Shown here one piece after another: positions 31,013-40,579 of a stretch of 52,505 nucleotides of DNA. The notes beneath the pieces were generated by a model, which was not told the origin of the DNA, did no database searches, and worked only from the letters and a program-made list of their open reading frames with translations. Position 1 is the stretch's first letter, and the number at the start of each line of letters is the position of its first letter. Source of the DNA: an uncultured Clostridium sp. (GTDB lineage: Bacteria; Bacillota; Clostridia; TANB77; CAG-508). The stretch lies in assembly GCA_930980855.1 (NCBI GenBank), contig CAKNIZ010000011.1, positions 1 through 52,505 of the forward strand. The letters run 5' to 3'. Position numbers and translations under genes: made by a program.

Positions 31013-33286
31013 CTAATGTTGTGTTGTAGATGTTTTTTCTTGAAGTGTAACATTTATTACTGTACCTTCATCAACCTGTGTCCCAGCTTGTGGATCTTGT
31101 GCAATTACTATTCCGCTTCCTGTACTTGCAATATTAAGATTTTTAGCTTTTAACATTATTTTTGCTTGTTCAAATGTTACACCTTTTAAATCTGGTACAC
31201 TTTGTGATACTCTATCATCATTTCCTTCTGTATATAATTTTATAATTCCTCCTGATGTTAATGATGTCCCTTTTGGTGGAACTTGTTCTTTTACTATGTC
31301 ATCAGCTGATGCAGATGTGCTGTATTCTAAACCTACTTCATTTAGTTTTTTCTGTGCTTCTGCTACAGTTTTATTTGTTACATCTGGTACACTAATTGTT
31401 TGTTCTGTATTTTCAGAGCTTGAATCATTTGATGGTATATCTAGGTATGGCAATACTTCTGATAATATCTGAGATACTACTGGTGCTGCAATACTTCCTC
31501 CATAATAATTTGAACCTTGTGGATTATATAAGGTTAATAAAGCAACTAACTCTGTATTGTCCACTGGTGCTATTGCAACAAATGATGCTACATATCCATT
31601 TTCAGGATGGTTTGGGTCTGGCTCTGAAGTTCCTGTTTTTCCTCCTATTGTATACCCCTTTACTTGTGCATATTTTCCTCCACCCTCTTCTACAACTGAT
31701 TTCATCATGTCTTTCATCTTATTTGCAGTTTCTGTTGAAATTACTTGTCTTACTTCTTGTGTTTCTATATTAGTTACTGTTCCAGTATCTGGATTTTCTA
31801 CTTTTTTTACAACATGAGGTGTTACCATTTTTCCATCATTTGCAATACTTGAGATTGCTGTAATTAATTGTATTGGTGTAATTGTAAATCTTTGTCCAAA
31901 GGACATTGTTGCAAGTTCTACTGGTCCTACATTTTCCTTTGACCAGAATGAGCTTGTTCCTTCACTTGGTAAATCTATTCCTGTATTATCAAAAAGGCCA
32001 AATGCTTCTAAATAATTGTAAAATTTATCTACTCCTATTCTTTGCCCTAATTGTATTAATGCTGGATTACAAGAATTTTCCAATGCATTTCTTAAGGTTT
32101 GTTTACCATGTCCCCAACGTGAAGTACAATTTATTTTTCTGTCTGCTACTTCTTCATATCCTGAACAAAAGAAGTCATTTTCTGTATCAGTTTCAACCAC
32201 ATTTTCTTCTAATCCTATTGATGCAGTAATTACTTTAAATGTTGAACCTGGTTCATATGTATCTAATACTGCCCTATTTCTCCACATAGAATATAATCTA
32301 TTGGTTTGTTCTTGTCCAGATAATGTATCCCATCCTTCACTTATTGAAGAATTTGGTGTATATGGATCATTTAAGTTATAATCTGGGTATGTTGCCATTG
32401 CTAATATGTCACCATTACTTGGATCCATTATTATAGCATTTCCTCCATCTTTACATTCGTTTTCTTCTACTGCTTGTTTTAGGTATTTTTCAACTATTGT
32501 TTGTATATTTGAATCGATTGTTAGATAAATGTTGCTACCATTTTCTGGTGCTATGTATTCTTCGTTTTTATCTGGTATTGCGTCTCTAGTTACATCTATT
32601 GCTGTAGTTAATTTACCAGAAGTGCCTCTTAATACATCGTCATAGCTTAGCTCTATACCATCTAATCCTTGGTTATTACTTCCACAAAATCCAATTAGGT
32701 TTGAAGCTAAATTATCATATGGATAATATCTTTTTACATCTTCATCTATGTTTACGCCAGAACTAACATCATTTTCTTCTAGCCACGTTTTTAGCTTATC
32801 TACTTTGTCTGTTTCTACTTTTGATGCAATTGTTTCTACGCTATTAGCACTAGTTAATTTTTTATATACTTCTTCACTATTTAACTCAAATATTTCAGCC
32901 AAAGCATTTGCCATATTTCTTTTTAATTCTTCTGTTGCTTCCTCATCAGATTGTCCATCTTTTCCCTTTGCTTTTATTAGTTCTGGATTTACTGAAACTG
33001 TATCTACTTCAACGCTAACAGCTAAAGCTTTACCTGTGGAGTCATATATAGTTCCTCTTTTAGCACTTATTAATGTGCTTGATGTTGATTGACTATATTC
33101 TTTTTCTTTTAGCCATGCTCCATCTACAAATTGTATCCATGCTACTCTTCCTAATAGTATTGTAAATACTATTAGAAACACTAAAACTAGTACGAGCATT
33201 TTTTTCGGTGTGATTTTTATATTATTTCGTCTTTTATTAATTGGTATTATTTTATTTTTATCAACTTTTTCAAAATTGTTTGACAT
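31013..33286 (-). CDS. class B penicillin-binding protein with two PASTA domains (PbpB/SpoVD-like)
   Basis: The 757-aa transpeptidase has a cytoplasmic start, one membrane helix (about 28-48), a dimerisation region (about 68-240) and a transpeptidase domain with STFK (348-351), SCN (405-407) and KTGT (550-553). Two PASTA domains follow (about 627-690 and 695-757; VPDVTNKTVAEAQKKLNEVG and VPDLKGVTFEQAKIMLKAKN). Class B enzymes crosslink peptidoglycan at the septum (PbpB/FtsI) or in the spore cortex (SpoVD); two PASTA domains fit PbpB slightly better, but the context does not decide. The ATG at 33286 with AAGGATGG is preferred to the ATG at 33316. Confidence 0.93.
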   Translation of the reverse strand: MSNNFEKVDKNKIIPINKRRNNIKITPKKMLVLVLVFLIVFTILLGRVAWIQFVDGAWLKEKEYSQSTSSTLISAKRGTIYDSTGKALAVSVEVDTVSVNPELIKAKGKDGQSDEEATEELKRNMANALAEIFELNSEEVYKKLTSANSVETIASKVETDKVDKLKTWLEENDVSSGVNIDEDVKRYYPYDNLASNLIGFCGSNNQGLDGIELSYDDVLRGTSGKLTTAIDVTRDAIPDKNEEYIAPENGSNIYLTIDSNIQTIVEKYLKQAVEENECKDGGNAIIMDPSNGDILAMATYPDYNLNDPYTPNSSISEGWDTLSGQEQTNRLYSMWRNRAVLDTYEPGSTFKVITASIGLEENVVETDTENDFFCSGYEEVADRKINCTSRWGHGKQTLRNALENSCNPALIQLGQRIGVDKFYNYLEAFGLFDNTGIDLPSEGTSSFWSKENVGPVELATMSFGQRFTITPIQLITAISSIANDGKMVTPHVVKKVENPDTGTVTNIETQEVRQVISTETANKMKDMMKSVVEEGGGKYAQVKGYTIGGKTGTSEPDPNHPENGYVASFVAIAPVDNTELVALLTLYNPQGSNYYGGSIAAPVVSQILSEVLPYLDIPSNDSSSENTEQTISVPDVTNKTVAEAQKKLNEVGLEYSTSASADDIVKEQVPPKGTSLTSGGIIKLYTEGNDDRVSQSVPDLKGVTFEQAKIMLKAKNLNIASTGSGIVIAQDPQAGTQVDEGTVINVTLQEKTSTTQH

Positions 33287-33320
33287 TTTACCATCCTTTA
33301 TCTTATAGTTATACAATTAT

Positions 33321-33349
33321 ATTTTATCTTATATAGTGAAAAAAATCAA
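33321..33349 (-). promoter_or_regulatory. promoter of the penicillin-binding protein gene
   Basis: Minus strand -35 TTGATT (33344-33349), 17-nt spacer, -10 TAAAAT (33321-33326), 35 bp upstream of the ATG. Confidence 0.5.
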
Positions 33350-33385
33350 GAAATTTGAAGGGGTTTCATGTGAATTTTCAAATGT

Positions 33386-33480
33386 TAAAATAAATATACT
33401 CTTTTTTAATTCAAGGAGAACGACAGTGAGCCGTACGGAGCGTCCCTGCTCCGGAAAAAAAAAAGAGTATATTTATTTTA
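33386..33480. repeat. AT-armed hairpin with GC-rich core, downstream of the ftsH terminator
   Basis: Perfect 22-bp arms (33386-33407 and 33459-33480) enclose a 51-nt core with gagccgtacggagcgtccct and gctccgg, nearly the same as the core at 21713-21754. The arms are unrelated in sequence to those at the other site, except for the shared aattcaagg bordering the core. Confidence 0.85.
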
Positions 33481-33492
33481 TATAAAGAAAAA

Positions 33493-33522
33493 AGAACTTT
33501 GAAACCTAAACCTCAAAGTTCT
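33493..33522 (-). terminator. terminator of ftsH
   Basis: Arms agaactttga (33493-33502) and tcaaagttct (33513-33522) pair perfectly; a T run follows on the minus strand. It lies 8 bp after the ftsH stop. Confidence 0.82.
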
Positions 33523-33529
33523 AATTTTT

Positions 33530-35332
33530 TTAGTTTTCAAATATACTATCAAATTCTTCTCCAGAAATTTTTTCTTTTTCAACCAATATTTCAGCTACTC
33601 TATCTAATTTATCTCTATGCTCATTTAGGATTGCTCTTGCTTCTGCATATGCAGAATCTATTATTTTCTTTATTTCTTCATCAATAACACCAGCAGTTTC
33701 TTCAGAATAAGTTTTTTCATGTCCCCAATCTCTTCCTATAAATACTTCATCTTGGTCAGAGCCTAATGTTATTGTTCCTATTCTTTCACTCATACCATAT
33801 TTTGTAACCATTGCTTTTGCTATCCCAGTTGCTCTTTCTATATCATTACTTGCTCCTGTTGAGATATCTCCTAGTACTAGTTCTTCTGATGCTCTTCCTC
33901 CAAGTAGTGATACAATATTTTCAAGCATTTCTGTTTTTGAAATAAATGATTTGTCTTCTGTTGGCCTATACATTGTATATCCTCCAGCCATTCCTCTAGG
34001 AATAATTGATATTTCATGTACTGGGTCTTGAGTTTTTAGATATCTACTTACAACAGCGTGACCGCCTTCATGATATGCTACTAATTTCTTTTCTTTATCG
34101 CTTCTTACTCTTGTTTTCTTTTCTGGTCCCATAGTTACTTTAACCATGGCATCTTCTATTTCTCTTTCTCCTATTTCTTGTTTGTCTCTTCTCGCTGCCA
34201 AAAGAGCTGCTTCATTAAGCACATTTTCTAAGTCTGCACCTGTAAATCCTGATGTGTTTTTTGCAATAATATTTAAGTCTACATCTTTTGCTAATCTCTT
34301 CTTTTTTGCATGTACTTCTAATATTTGTTCTCTAGCTTTTACATCTGGTGCTGGTACTACTATTTGTCTATCAAATCTTCCTGGTCTTAATAATGCTTTA
34401 TCTAATACGTCCGGTCTATTTGTAGCTGCTAATACTATTACACCTTCATTTGCTGAAAATCCATCCATTTCAACTAACATTTGATTTAATGTTTGTTCTC
34501 TTTCATCATGTCCTCCGCCAAGTCCAGCTCCTCTTTGACGACCTACTGCATCTATTTCATCTATGAATATTATACATGGTGCATTTCTTTTTGCTTCTTC
34601 AAATAAATCTCTTACTCTTGAAGCACCGACACCTACAAACATTTCAACAAAGTCTGAACCACTTATAATAAAGAATGGTACTCCTGCTTCTCCTGCAACT
34701 GCTTTAGCTAAAAGTGTTTTACCTGTACCAGGCCCTCCAACTAATAGAACTCCTTTTGGTATTCTTGCTCCCATGTCTGTAAATTTTCTTGGATTCTTTA
34801 AAAATTCTACTATTTCTTCTAGTTCTTCTTTTTCTTCATCTATTCCTGCTACATCTGCAAATGTTACTTTGTTTTTATCATTTGCATTTAACATCCTAGC
34901 TTTGCTTTTACCAAATGTCATTGTTCCTTTTTGTTGTCCACTAGTTCCACCCAAGAATAACATTGCCATTAGTATTAGTAATAATATTGATGAAATTGGA
35001 AGTAATAAATCTGAAACTATTAACAAGAATGATTTATCTGCTTCTATAACATTTATACTATTACTTTGCATAGATTCATTTAGGTTTTCCATCAAATTAT
35101 CTACACTAGGAATATTTACATTCTTTATATTTGAATCATTTTTTAATTTTACTTTTGCACTATCTCCTCCATATGCTATTTCAATGTCTGTTACTTCGCC
35201 TTTTTCTATTTTTGTAAGCAACTCAGAATATGTTAGCTCCGAATTTGCACCATTTAATAATGCTGGTATTACAAATAGTAAGATGATTCCTATTATTAAC
35301 CATACCGCTAAAGTTTTTATACTGTTTTTCAA
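33530..35332 (-). CDS. ftsH: ATP-dependent zinc metalloprotease FtsH
   Basis: The 600-aa membrane protease degrades misfolded or regulatory membrane and cytosolic proteins. Two membrane helices (about 8-26 and 103-128) flank a small extracellular domain; then an AAA+ domain with Walker A GGPGTGKT (199-206), Walker [10 protein letters not shown] and an R-finger region (RPGRFDR), and a protease domain with H421-E-G-G-H425. The start appears to be TTG at 35332 because AGGAGG lies seven bases before it and no better start exists. It follows tilS in the same direction, a conserved Firmicutes neighbourhood (tilS-ftsH). Confidence 0.97.
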   Translation of the reverse strand: MKNSIKTLAVWLIIGIILLFVIPALLNGANSELTYSELLTKIEKGEVTDIEIAYGGDSAKVKLKNDSNIKNVNIPSVDNLMENLNESMQSNSINVIEADKSFLLIVSDLLLPISSILLLILMAMLFLGGTSGQQKGTMTFGKSKARMLNANDKNKVTFADVAGIDEEKEELEEIVEFLKNPRKFTDMGARIPKGVLLVGGPGTGKTLLAKAVAGEAGVPFFIISGSDFVEMFVGVGASRVRDLFEEAKRNAPCIIFIDEIDAVGRQRGAGLGGGHDEREQTLNQMLVEMDGFSANEGVIVLAATNRPDVLDKALLRPGRFDRQIVVPAPDVKAREQILEVHAKKKRLAKDVDLNIIAKNTSGFTGADLENVLNEAALLAARRDKQEIGEREIEDAMVKVTMGPEKKTRVRSDKEKKLVAYHEGGHAVVSRYLKTQDPVHEISIIPRGMAGGYTMYRPTEDKSFISKTEMLENIVSLLGGRASEELVLGDISTGASNDIERATGIAKAMVTKYGMSERIGTITLGSDQDEVFIGRDWGHEKTYSEETAGVIDEEIKKIIDSAYAEARAILNEHRDKLDRVAEILVEKEKISGEEFDSIFEN

Positions 35333-35459
35333 TTTTCGTCCTCCTGTTTTTATTAATTAATCATATTGTAGGGTATCACAATAAGTTCATTAATGCAATA
35401 GTTTTTCGAAAGTTTTTTTCTTGTAACCCTTGATATATCTATGTTTTTTCTTACGGAAA

Positions 35460-36458
35460 TTAAGCTAGTGGCATAAAAATTATTTTTTTATTTTGTATAA
35501 ATATTTTTATATTCTTATTTGGAATTATGTATTTGTTACCAACATTTTTTTGGCACATTTTAATTATGTCATCTATATTGATTTTTTCAATGTTTTTAGT
35601 ATTTCCAAGTATTTTTTCTATTGTATATAATACTAGTTTTTCCTTTATTGCAGTTTCTTGTTCATTAAATTTTTTTAGGTCTATCTCTATGTTCCCTAAG
35701 CCTTCACCACTTATTATATTATATATATTTTCTACTTGTTTATTTATGTATTCATTTTCATTTTTTATTATTTTAGATATTCTACTTAAATTTTGAACTA
35801 TATTAGGATTTAGTTCTTTTAAATATGGTATAAGCTCATTTCTTATTTTGTTTCTTTTATATATATTTTCTTTATTTGTACAATCTATCCTTGGATTTAG
35901 TTCATTCTTTTGGCAATACTCCTCTATTTCTTCTCTACTACAATTTATTAATGGTCTAATATATTTTTTGTATTCTAAGGCTTGAATTCCTTCTAGTCCG
36001 CTTAATCCACAACCTCTAATTAAATTCATAAGCATTGTTTCTGCATTGTCATTCATGTTATGAGCTATTGCTATTTTATTTGCATTTTCTTTTTTGGCTA
36101 TTTCATCAAAAAATTTATATCTTTCATTTCTTCCGGTCTCTTCCACATTCTTTTTATTCTCATTAGCTATTTTTAAAATTTCAACTCTTTTTATATAGCA
36201 CTTCACATTCATTTTTTCGCATATGTTTTCCACAAATTGTTCATCTTCTGTGGAATCTTCCCTTATTAAATGATTAACATGTGCAACCATTATTTCATAT
36301 CCATACTTTTCTTTATATTTATTTAAACACACTAAAAGAGTAATAGAGTCAGGGCCACCTGATACCCCAACTACTATTTTATCCCCTTTTTCTATTAAGT
36401 TATTTTCTTTTACTGTATTTAAAAACTTCTCTTCTAGCTTATCTAATCGTTTGCTCAT
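35460..36458 (-). CDS. tilS: tRNA(Ile)-lysidine synthase
   Basis: The 332-aa enzyme converts C34 of the CAU-anticodon tRNA-Ile to lysidine, needed to read AUA codons. The PP-loop motif SGGPDS lies in VVGVSGGPDSITLLV (residues about 32-37), with HNMNDNAET further on, typical of TilS. It has a short C-terminal domain compared with proteobacterial enzymes. The ATG at 36458 follows GGAGG; the TTG at 36470 is a less likely start. In an AT-rich genome with many ATA codons its role is central. Confidence 0.95.
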   Translation of the reverse strand: MSKRLDKLEEKFLNTVKENNLIEKGDKIVVGVSGGPDSITLLVCLNKYKEKYGYEIMVAHVNHLIREDSTEDEQFVENICEKMNVKCYIKRVEILKIANENKKNVEETGRNERYKFFDEIAKKENANKIAIAHNMNDNAETMLMNLIRGCGLSGLEGIQALEYKKYIRPLINCSREEIEEYCQKNELNPRIDCTNKENIYKRNKIRNELIPYLKELNPNIVQNLSRISKIIKNENEYINKQVENIYNIISGEGLGNIEIDLKKFNEQETAIKEKLVLYTIEKILGNTKNIEKINIDDIIKMCQKNVGNKYIIPNKNIKIFIQNKKIIFMPLA

Positions 36459-36477
36459 GTTTACCTCCAATTTTTTT

Positions 36478-36529
36478 ATTTGGGACGGTCCTTAATCAAA
36501 AATATTTTCGAAAAAGGACCGTCCCAAAT
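36478..36529. repeat. 16-bp palindromic repeat with GGGACGGTCC
   Basis: Perfect arms (36478-36493 and 36514-36529) with the core gggacggtcc lie between dnaB and tilS. There is no T run on either side, so it is not a classic terminator. Its sequence resembles widespread REP-like palindromes with GGGACGGT words in other Firmicutes, from general knowledge. Confidence 0.7.
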
Positions 36530-36537
36530 TATCAAAA

Positions 36538-37863
36538 TTATCCTTGATATTTATTAGCAAATTTTGTATAACTTGGCATCCATAATAATTCTACTGTTCC
36601 AGTTGGTCCAGCTCTATGTTTTGCAATTATTACTTCTGCTATATTTTTTGCTTCTGTTTCTGGATTATAATAATCATCTCTATATAGGAACATAACAATA
36701 TCCGCATCTTGCTCTATTGAACCAGATTCACGAAGGTCTTGAAGCATTGGTCTATGGTCAGGTCTTGCTTCTGGAGCACGAGATAATTGTGAAAGCGCTA
36801 TTACTGGTACATTTATTTCTTTTGCTAAAATTTTTAAAGATCTACTTATTTCTGCAATTTCTTGTTCTCTACTCTTAGTATTTCCACTACCTTGAATAAG
36901 CTGTAGGTAGTCTATAACTACTAGTCCAATATTTTTTTCTAGTTTTAGTTTTCTGCATTTTGCTCTTATTTCTGCAATATTAATTCCTGCACTATCATCT
37001 ATAAAAATTCCAGCTGATTCAGACAATTCACCTGATGCAACTGCAAGTTTTGACCATTCTTCATCTGAAATATCTCCTTTTGATACTTTTTCACTATCTA
37101 CCATAGCTTGCGAACAAAGTATTCTGTTCGCACATTGTTCTTTTGACATTTCGAGACTGAATACTACTACTGGTGTATTTGCATTTACAGCTGCATAAGT
37201 AGCAATATTTAATGCAAAAGCTGTTTTTCCCATAGCTGGTCTTGCTGCAATTAATACTAAGTCTGAGTTGTGGAAACCTGCTGTTTTGTTATCTAAATCT
37301 ATAAATCCTGTAGCTACACCAGTTATATGCTGTTTTTGATTATATAATTGTTCCAATTCTGTGAATGAATCTACTAATATATCTCTAATTGAACTATATC
37401 CTTTTTGTGACTTTCTTTGCATTAAGTCAAATATTTTCTTTTCAGCATTGTCCATTAATACTTCGACTTCTTCATTTTGGTTGTATCCTATTTCTATTAA
37501 TTGATTTGCTGTTTTTATTAAACTTCTTAATATAGATTTCTCTTCTACAATTTTAATGTATTTTTCAACATTTGCAGTTGTAGGTACTTTTTCTGGTAAT
37601 GATACTAAATACTCTAATCCACCTATTGGTTCCAATTTTCCTATAGATGTTAGTTCATCTTTTAATGTTATAATATCTATTGGTTCTGCTTTAGCATACA
37701 AGTTCATTATTGCACCATATATAGTTTTATTATCATCACGATAGAAGTCTTCTGGTTTTAGTACTTCTATAGCTGAAATTACAGCATCTTTGTCTGTCAT
37801 CATACTACCTATTACAGCTTGCTCAGCTTCGTCATCGTGTGGTGGTACTTTTCCTAGTTCCAT
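36538..37863 (-). CDS. dnaB: replicative DNA helicase DnaB
   Basis: The 441-aa hexameric helicase unwinds DNA at the replication fork. The N-terminal primase-interacting domain (about 1-100, PPHDDEAEQAVIGSMM) is followed by a RecA-like domain with Walker A ARPAMGKTAF, Walker B LVVIDYLQL and the DnaB signature DHRPMLQDLRESGSIEQDAD. The ATG at 37863 has AAGGAAGG upstream; the TTG at 37890 lies in the ribosome-site region of the same gene and is less likely. The gene lies 16 bp after rplI. Confidence 0.97.
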   Translation of the reverse strand: MELGKVPPHDDEAEQAVIGSMMTDKDAVISAIEVLKPEDFYRDDNKTIYGAIMNLYAKAEPIDIITLKDELTSIGKLEPIGGLEYLVSLPEKVPTTANVEKYIKIVEEKSILRSLIKTANQLIEIGYNQNEEVEVLMDNAEKKIFDLMQRKSQKGYSSIRDILVDSFTELEQLYNQKQHITGVATGFIDLDNKTAGFHNSDLVLIAARPAMGKTAFALNIATYAAVNANTPVVVFSLEMSKEQCANRILCSQAMVDSEKVSKGDISDEEWSKLAVASGELSESAGIFIDDSAGINIAEIRAKCRKLKLEKNIGLVVIDYLQLIQGSGNTKSREQEIAEISRSLKILAKEINVPVIALSQLSRAPEARPDHRPMLQDLRESGSIEQDADIVMFLYRDDYYNPETEAKNIAEVIIAKHRAGPTGTVELLWMPSYTKFANKYQG

Positions 37864-37879
37864 TTTATTACCTTCCTTT

Positions 37880-38326
37880 TTATTGACCAATTATATGTAC
37901 TTTTAGTTTTCCTATTACTCCTTCAAATAATTTTAGGTCTATAGTAAATATTCCTGCCTGCTTTATTGTTTCTTTTAGGTCTATTTTCTTTTTATCTACA
38001 TTATAATTGTATTTTGATTTTAGTTGTTCTGAAATTTCTTTTGCAGTTACTCCACCAAATATTTTTCCATTTTCTCCTGCTTTTACTTCTATTTTTAGTA
38101 TAATTTTTTCAAGTTTTTTAGCTAGTTCTTCTGCCTCTTTTTTCTCTGTCATTTTTTTATGTGCTACTGAGTCTTGCTTTGATTTTAGCTTGGCTAAATT
38201 CTGTGCATTAGCTTCAACTGCTAAGTTTTTTGGAAATAGGAAATTTCGTACATATCCATCATTTGCATTTACTATTTCATCCTTTTTTCCTACGCCTTTT
38301 ACATTATCTAATAATATTACTTTCAT
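37880..38326 (-). CDS. rplI: 50S ribosomal protein L9
   Basis: The 148-aa protein starts [20 protein letters not shown], the N-terminal rRNA-binding domain of bL9, with the [11 protein letters not shown] motif, a long connecting helix and a C-terminal domain. The ATG at 38326 follows AAGGAG; the upstream frame extension to 38365 is unsupported. The gdpP-rplI-dnaB order is conserved in Firmicutes. Confidence 0.97.
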   Translation of the reverse strand: MKVILLDNVKGVGKKDEIVNANDGYVRNFLFPKNLAVEANAQNLAKLKSKQDSVAHKKMTEKKEAEELAKKLEKIILKIEVKAGENGKIFGGVTAKEISEQLKSKYNYNVDKKKIDLKETIKQAGIFTIDLKLFEGVIGKLKVHIIGQ

Positions 38327-38407
38327 CTCATTCTCCTTTCTCAGTTGTTTTGTGAATTGTACCAAGTATATATTTGTAAACCATCAATTACAATATATCC
38401 TAAAACA

Positions 38408-40441
38408 TTAGTTTTCAATTTCAAAGAAATATTCATTGATTCTATTTTTTAGTTCTTGTTTTGCATCTTCTATACTCATGTTTTCTAATTGTGCACCTGC
38501 TAGAGTTATATGTCCTCCACCACCTAGTTTTTCTAGTATTAGTTGAACATTTATTCCACCTATTGATCTACCACTAATATATATTTTTTCACCTGTTTTT
38601 CCTAAAACAAATGATGCATTTATTCCTTCTATTGTTAGAAGTTCATCTGCAGCTTTTGCAGCTATTATATTAGCATTTTCATCATTATTTTCATAAGTAG
38701 ATATTGCTATTGTTTCATTTATTATTTCAGATTTTGATACAATATCCGAAATTACTTGGTAGGTTTTTAAGTCACTTTGGAACCATTTTTTTACTTTTAT
38801 AATGTCTAGTCCACATTTTCTTAAATATGCTGCCGCCTCAAATGTTCTTACACCTGTTTTGAATGTAAAGCTTTTTGTATCTAACATTATGCCTGCATAT
38901 AATGCTTCAACTTCTAGTTGAGTAAGCTCTATATCTAATTGTGAATATTCTAATATTTCTGTAACCAACTCTGATGCAGATGATGCATATACTTCATGGA
39001 ATGTTAAAATTGCATTCTCTATGTAATCTGTACTTCTTCTATGGTGGTCGACTACAACTATTTTATTTACTTTTTCTAATAATTCTGGAACTTCCACATA
39101 GTTCTTTTTATGAGTATCTACAACAATAAGCAATGTATTTAGGGTTACACTGTCTAGTGCTTCTTGTTTTGTTATAAAAGATTCAATATACTCTCCTGAT
39201 TTTTTTGCTTCAATTATAAAATTATCTATTCCTATTCCAGTTGTTTCATTTACAATTTTAGTTTCTTTTCCAAGAGTTTTACTTAATCTGTATAATCCTA
39301 GAGCTGAACCTATTGAGTCCATATCTCCGTTGCTGTGTCCCATAAGAAGTACATTGTCTGCTTCTCTAATTAGTTCTGTTAAGGCATGTGATATCATTCT
39401 TGCTTTTACTTTTGTCCTCTTTTCTACTTCTTGAGTTCTTCCTCCAAAGAATTGATATCTACCATCCATTTTTACAATTACTTGGTCTCCACCACGTCCT
39501 AATGCTATATCTATAACCGTTTTTGCTGATGCTGATTTATCTGCATTTGTTTTTCCATCATCTGAAAATCCTATACTTAATGTTGGCTGCGTTATATCTG
39601 GTATATCTATTTTTTTAACTTCATCTAATATATCAAATTTGTCAGCTTCTGCTTCTCTTAAAGCTTTTTTCTCCATTATACAGCAAAACATATCTCTATC
39701 TGATTTTACTATTAATGAGTTATATTTTGCTCCCCAGTCATAAATATATTTTTCTATTTTTGCTATTAACTGTGGCTTTTCTTCTGCAGATATTCTCTGT
39801 GCTATTTCTTCATAGTTGTCTATCATGATAATACCTATACATAGGTCTAAGTCTTTTTCTTTTCTTTCTAACTCTTTTAAATGTGTTTCGTCTATGAAAT
39901 ATAGAATTGTTGTATATTCTTGTTCTTTTGAATGTGTTTTATGTGATTTTACATAAGAACCTACTATTTTATAGTCTTTTCCCTCTATTTTTAAATTTGT
40001 TTCTATACTTCCTCTTACTTTATCTCTGGTATTATCATCGGAATTTTCTATGGTTAGCTTAATTCCTTTTACTATTTCTGTTAAGTATTCATTTGTATTA
40101 ATGTCCATATTTTCAAATTCTGTAACAAATTTTTCACTTTTCCAGATTACATTTCCATTTGTTTCTATTATTACTAGTGGAAATGGTGAATTTATTAATG
40201 TTGTTTTTGCTGTTGTATTTACATTTAGTGTTAGGTCTTTTAATTGTTCTGACAATTCTGCTTTTCTTTTTTTGTTTGACCATAATGTGTACAAAATTAT
40301 TAAAGCATATATTATTATTCCTGGTAATATAAGCTTACAATTTAATATACATAAGGCTATTATTAAAAGTGCTATTATAATTAAATATATTTTTGTCCTT
40401 GATATAAATGTCTCCCAATTTTTATAATTGCTATTCGGCAT
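38408..40441 (-). CDS. gdpP: c-di-AMP phosphodiesterase GdpP (DHH/DHHA1)
   Basis: The 677-aa protein hydrolyses cyclic di-AMP. Two membrane helices (about 14-55), a PAS-like domain (about 75-150), a degenerate GGDEF domain (about 190-290) and a DHH domain with GHSNGDMDSIG and VVDHHRRS are followed by a DHHA1 domain ending in GGGGHITLAGA, the usual C-terminal signature. The ATG at 40441 follows GGGGAG; an upstream ATG at 40495 would place the start inside the promoter region. Promoter -35 TTGACA and -10 TACAAT lie at 40501-40529. Confidence 0.96.
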   Translation of the reverse strand: MPNSNYKNWETFISRTKIYLIIIALLIIALCILNCKLILPGIIIYALIILYTLWSNKKRKAELSEQLKDLTLNVNTTAKTTLINSPFPLVIIETNGNVIWKSEKFVTEFENMDINTNEYLTEIVKGIKLTIENSDDNTRDKVRGSIETNLKIEGKDYKIVGSYVKSHKTHSKEQEYTTILYFIDETHLKELERKEKDLDLCIGIIMIDNYEEIAQRISAEEKPQLIAKIEKYIYDWGAKYNSLIVKSDRDMFCCIMEKKALREAEADKFDILDEVKKIDIPDITQPTLSIGFSDDGKTNADKSASAKTVIDIALGRGGDQVIVKMDGRYQFFGGRTQEVEKRTKVKARMISHALTELIREADNVLLMGHSNGDMDSIGSALGLYRLSKTLGKETKIVNETTGIGIDNFIIEAKKSGEYIESFITKQEALDSVTLNTLLIVVDTHKKNYVEVPELLEKVNKIVVVDHHRRSTDYIENAILTFHEVYASSASELVTEILEYSQLDIELTQLEVEALYAGIMLDTKSFTFKTGVRTFEAAAYLRKCGLDIIKVKKWFQSDLKTYQVISDIVSKSEIINETIAISTYENNDENANIIAAKAADELLTIEGINASFVLGKTGEKIYISGRSIGGINVQLILEKLGGGGHITLAGAQLENMSIEDAKQELKNRINEYFFEIEN

Positions 40442-40500
40442 TTTTCTCCCCATTTTCTGCATTATTGTTATACTTAAATTTATACAATAATACATTATAT

Positions 40501-40529
40501 ATTGTACTATTTTTATGGTGATTTGTCAA
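40501..40529 (-). promoter_or_regulatory. promoter of gdpP-rplI-dnaB
   Basis: Minus strand -35 TTGACA (40524-40529), 17-nt spacer, -10 TACAAT (40501-40506), about 60 bp upstream of the chosen ATG. Confidence 0.72.
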
Positions 40530-40543
40530 TTTTAATAGTATAT

Positions 40544-40575
40544 AAAAAGTCACATAAATATGTGACTTCTTTTTA
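40544..40575 (-). terminator. terminator of the FGE-sulfatase-like gene
   Basis: Arms aagtcacata (40547-40556) and tatgtgactt (40559-40568) are perfect and are followed on the minus strand by a T run, just after the stop at 40580. Confidence 0.8.
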
Positions 40576-40579
40576 CAAT

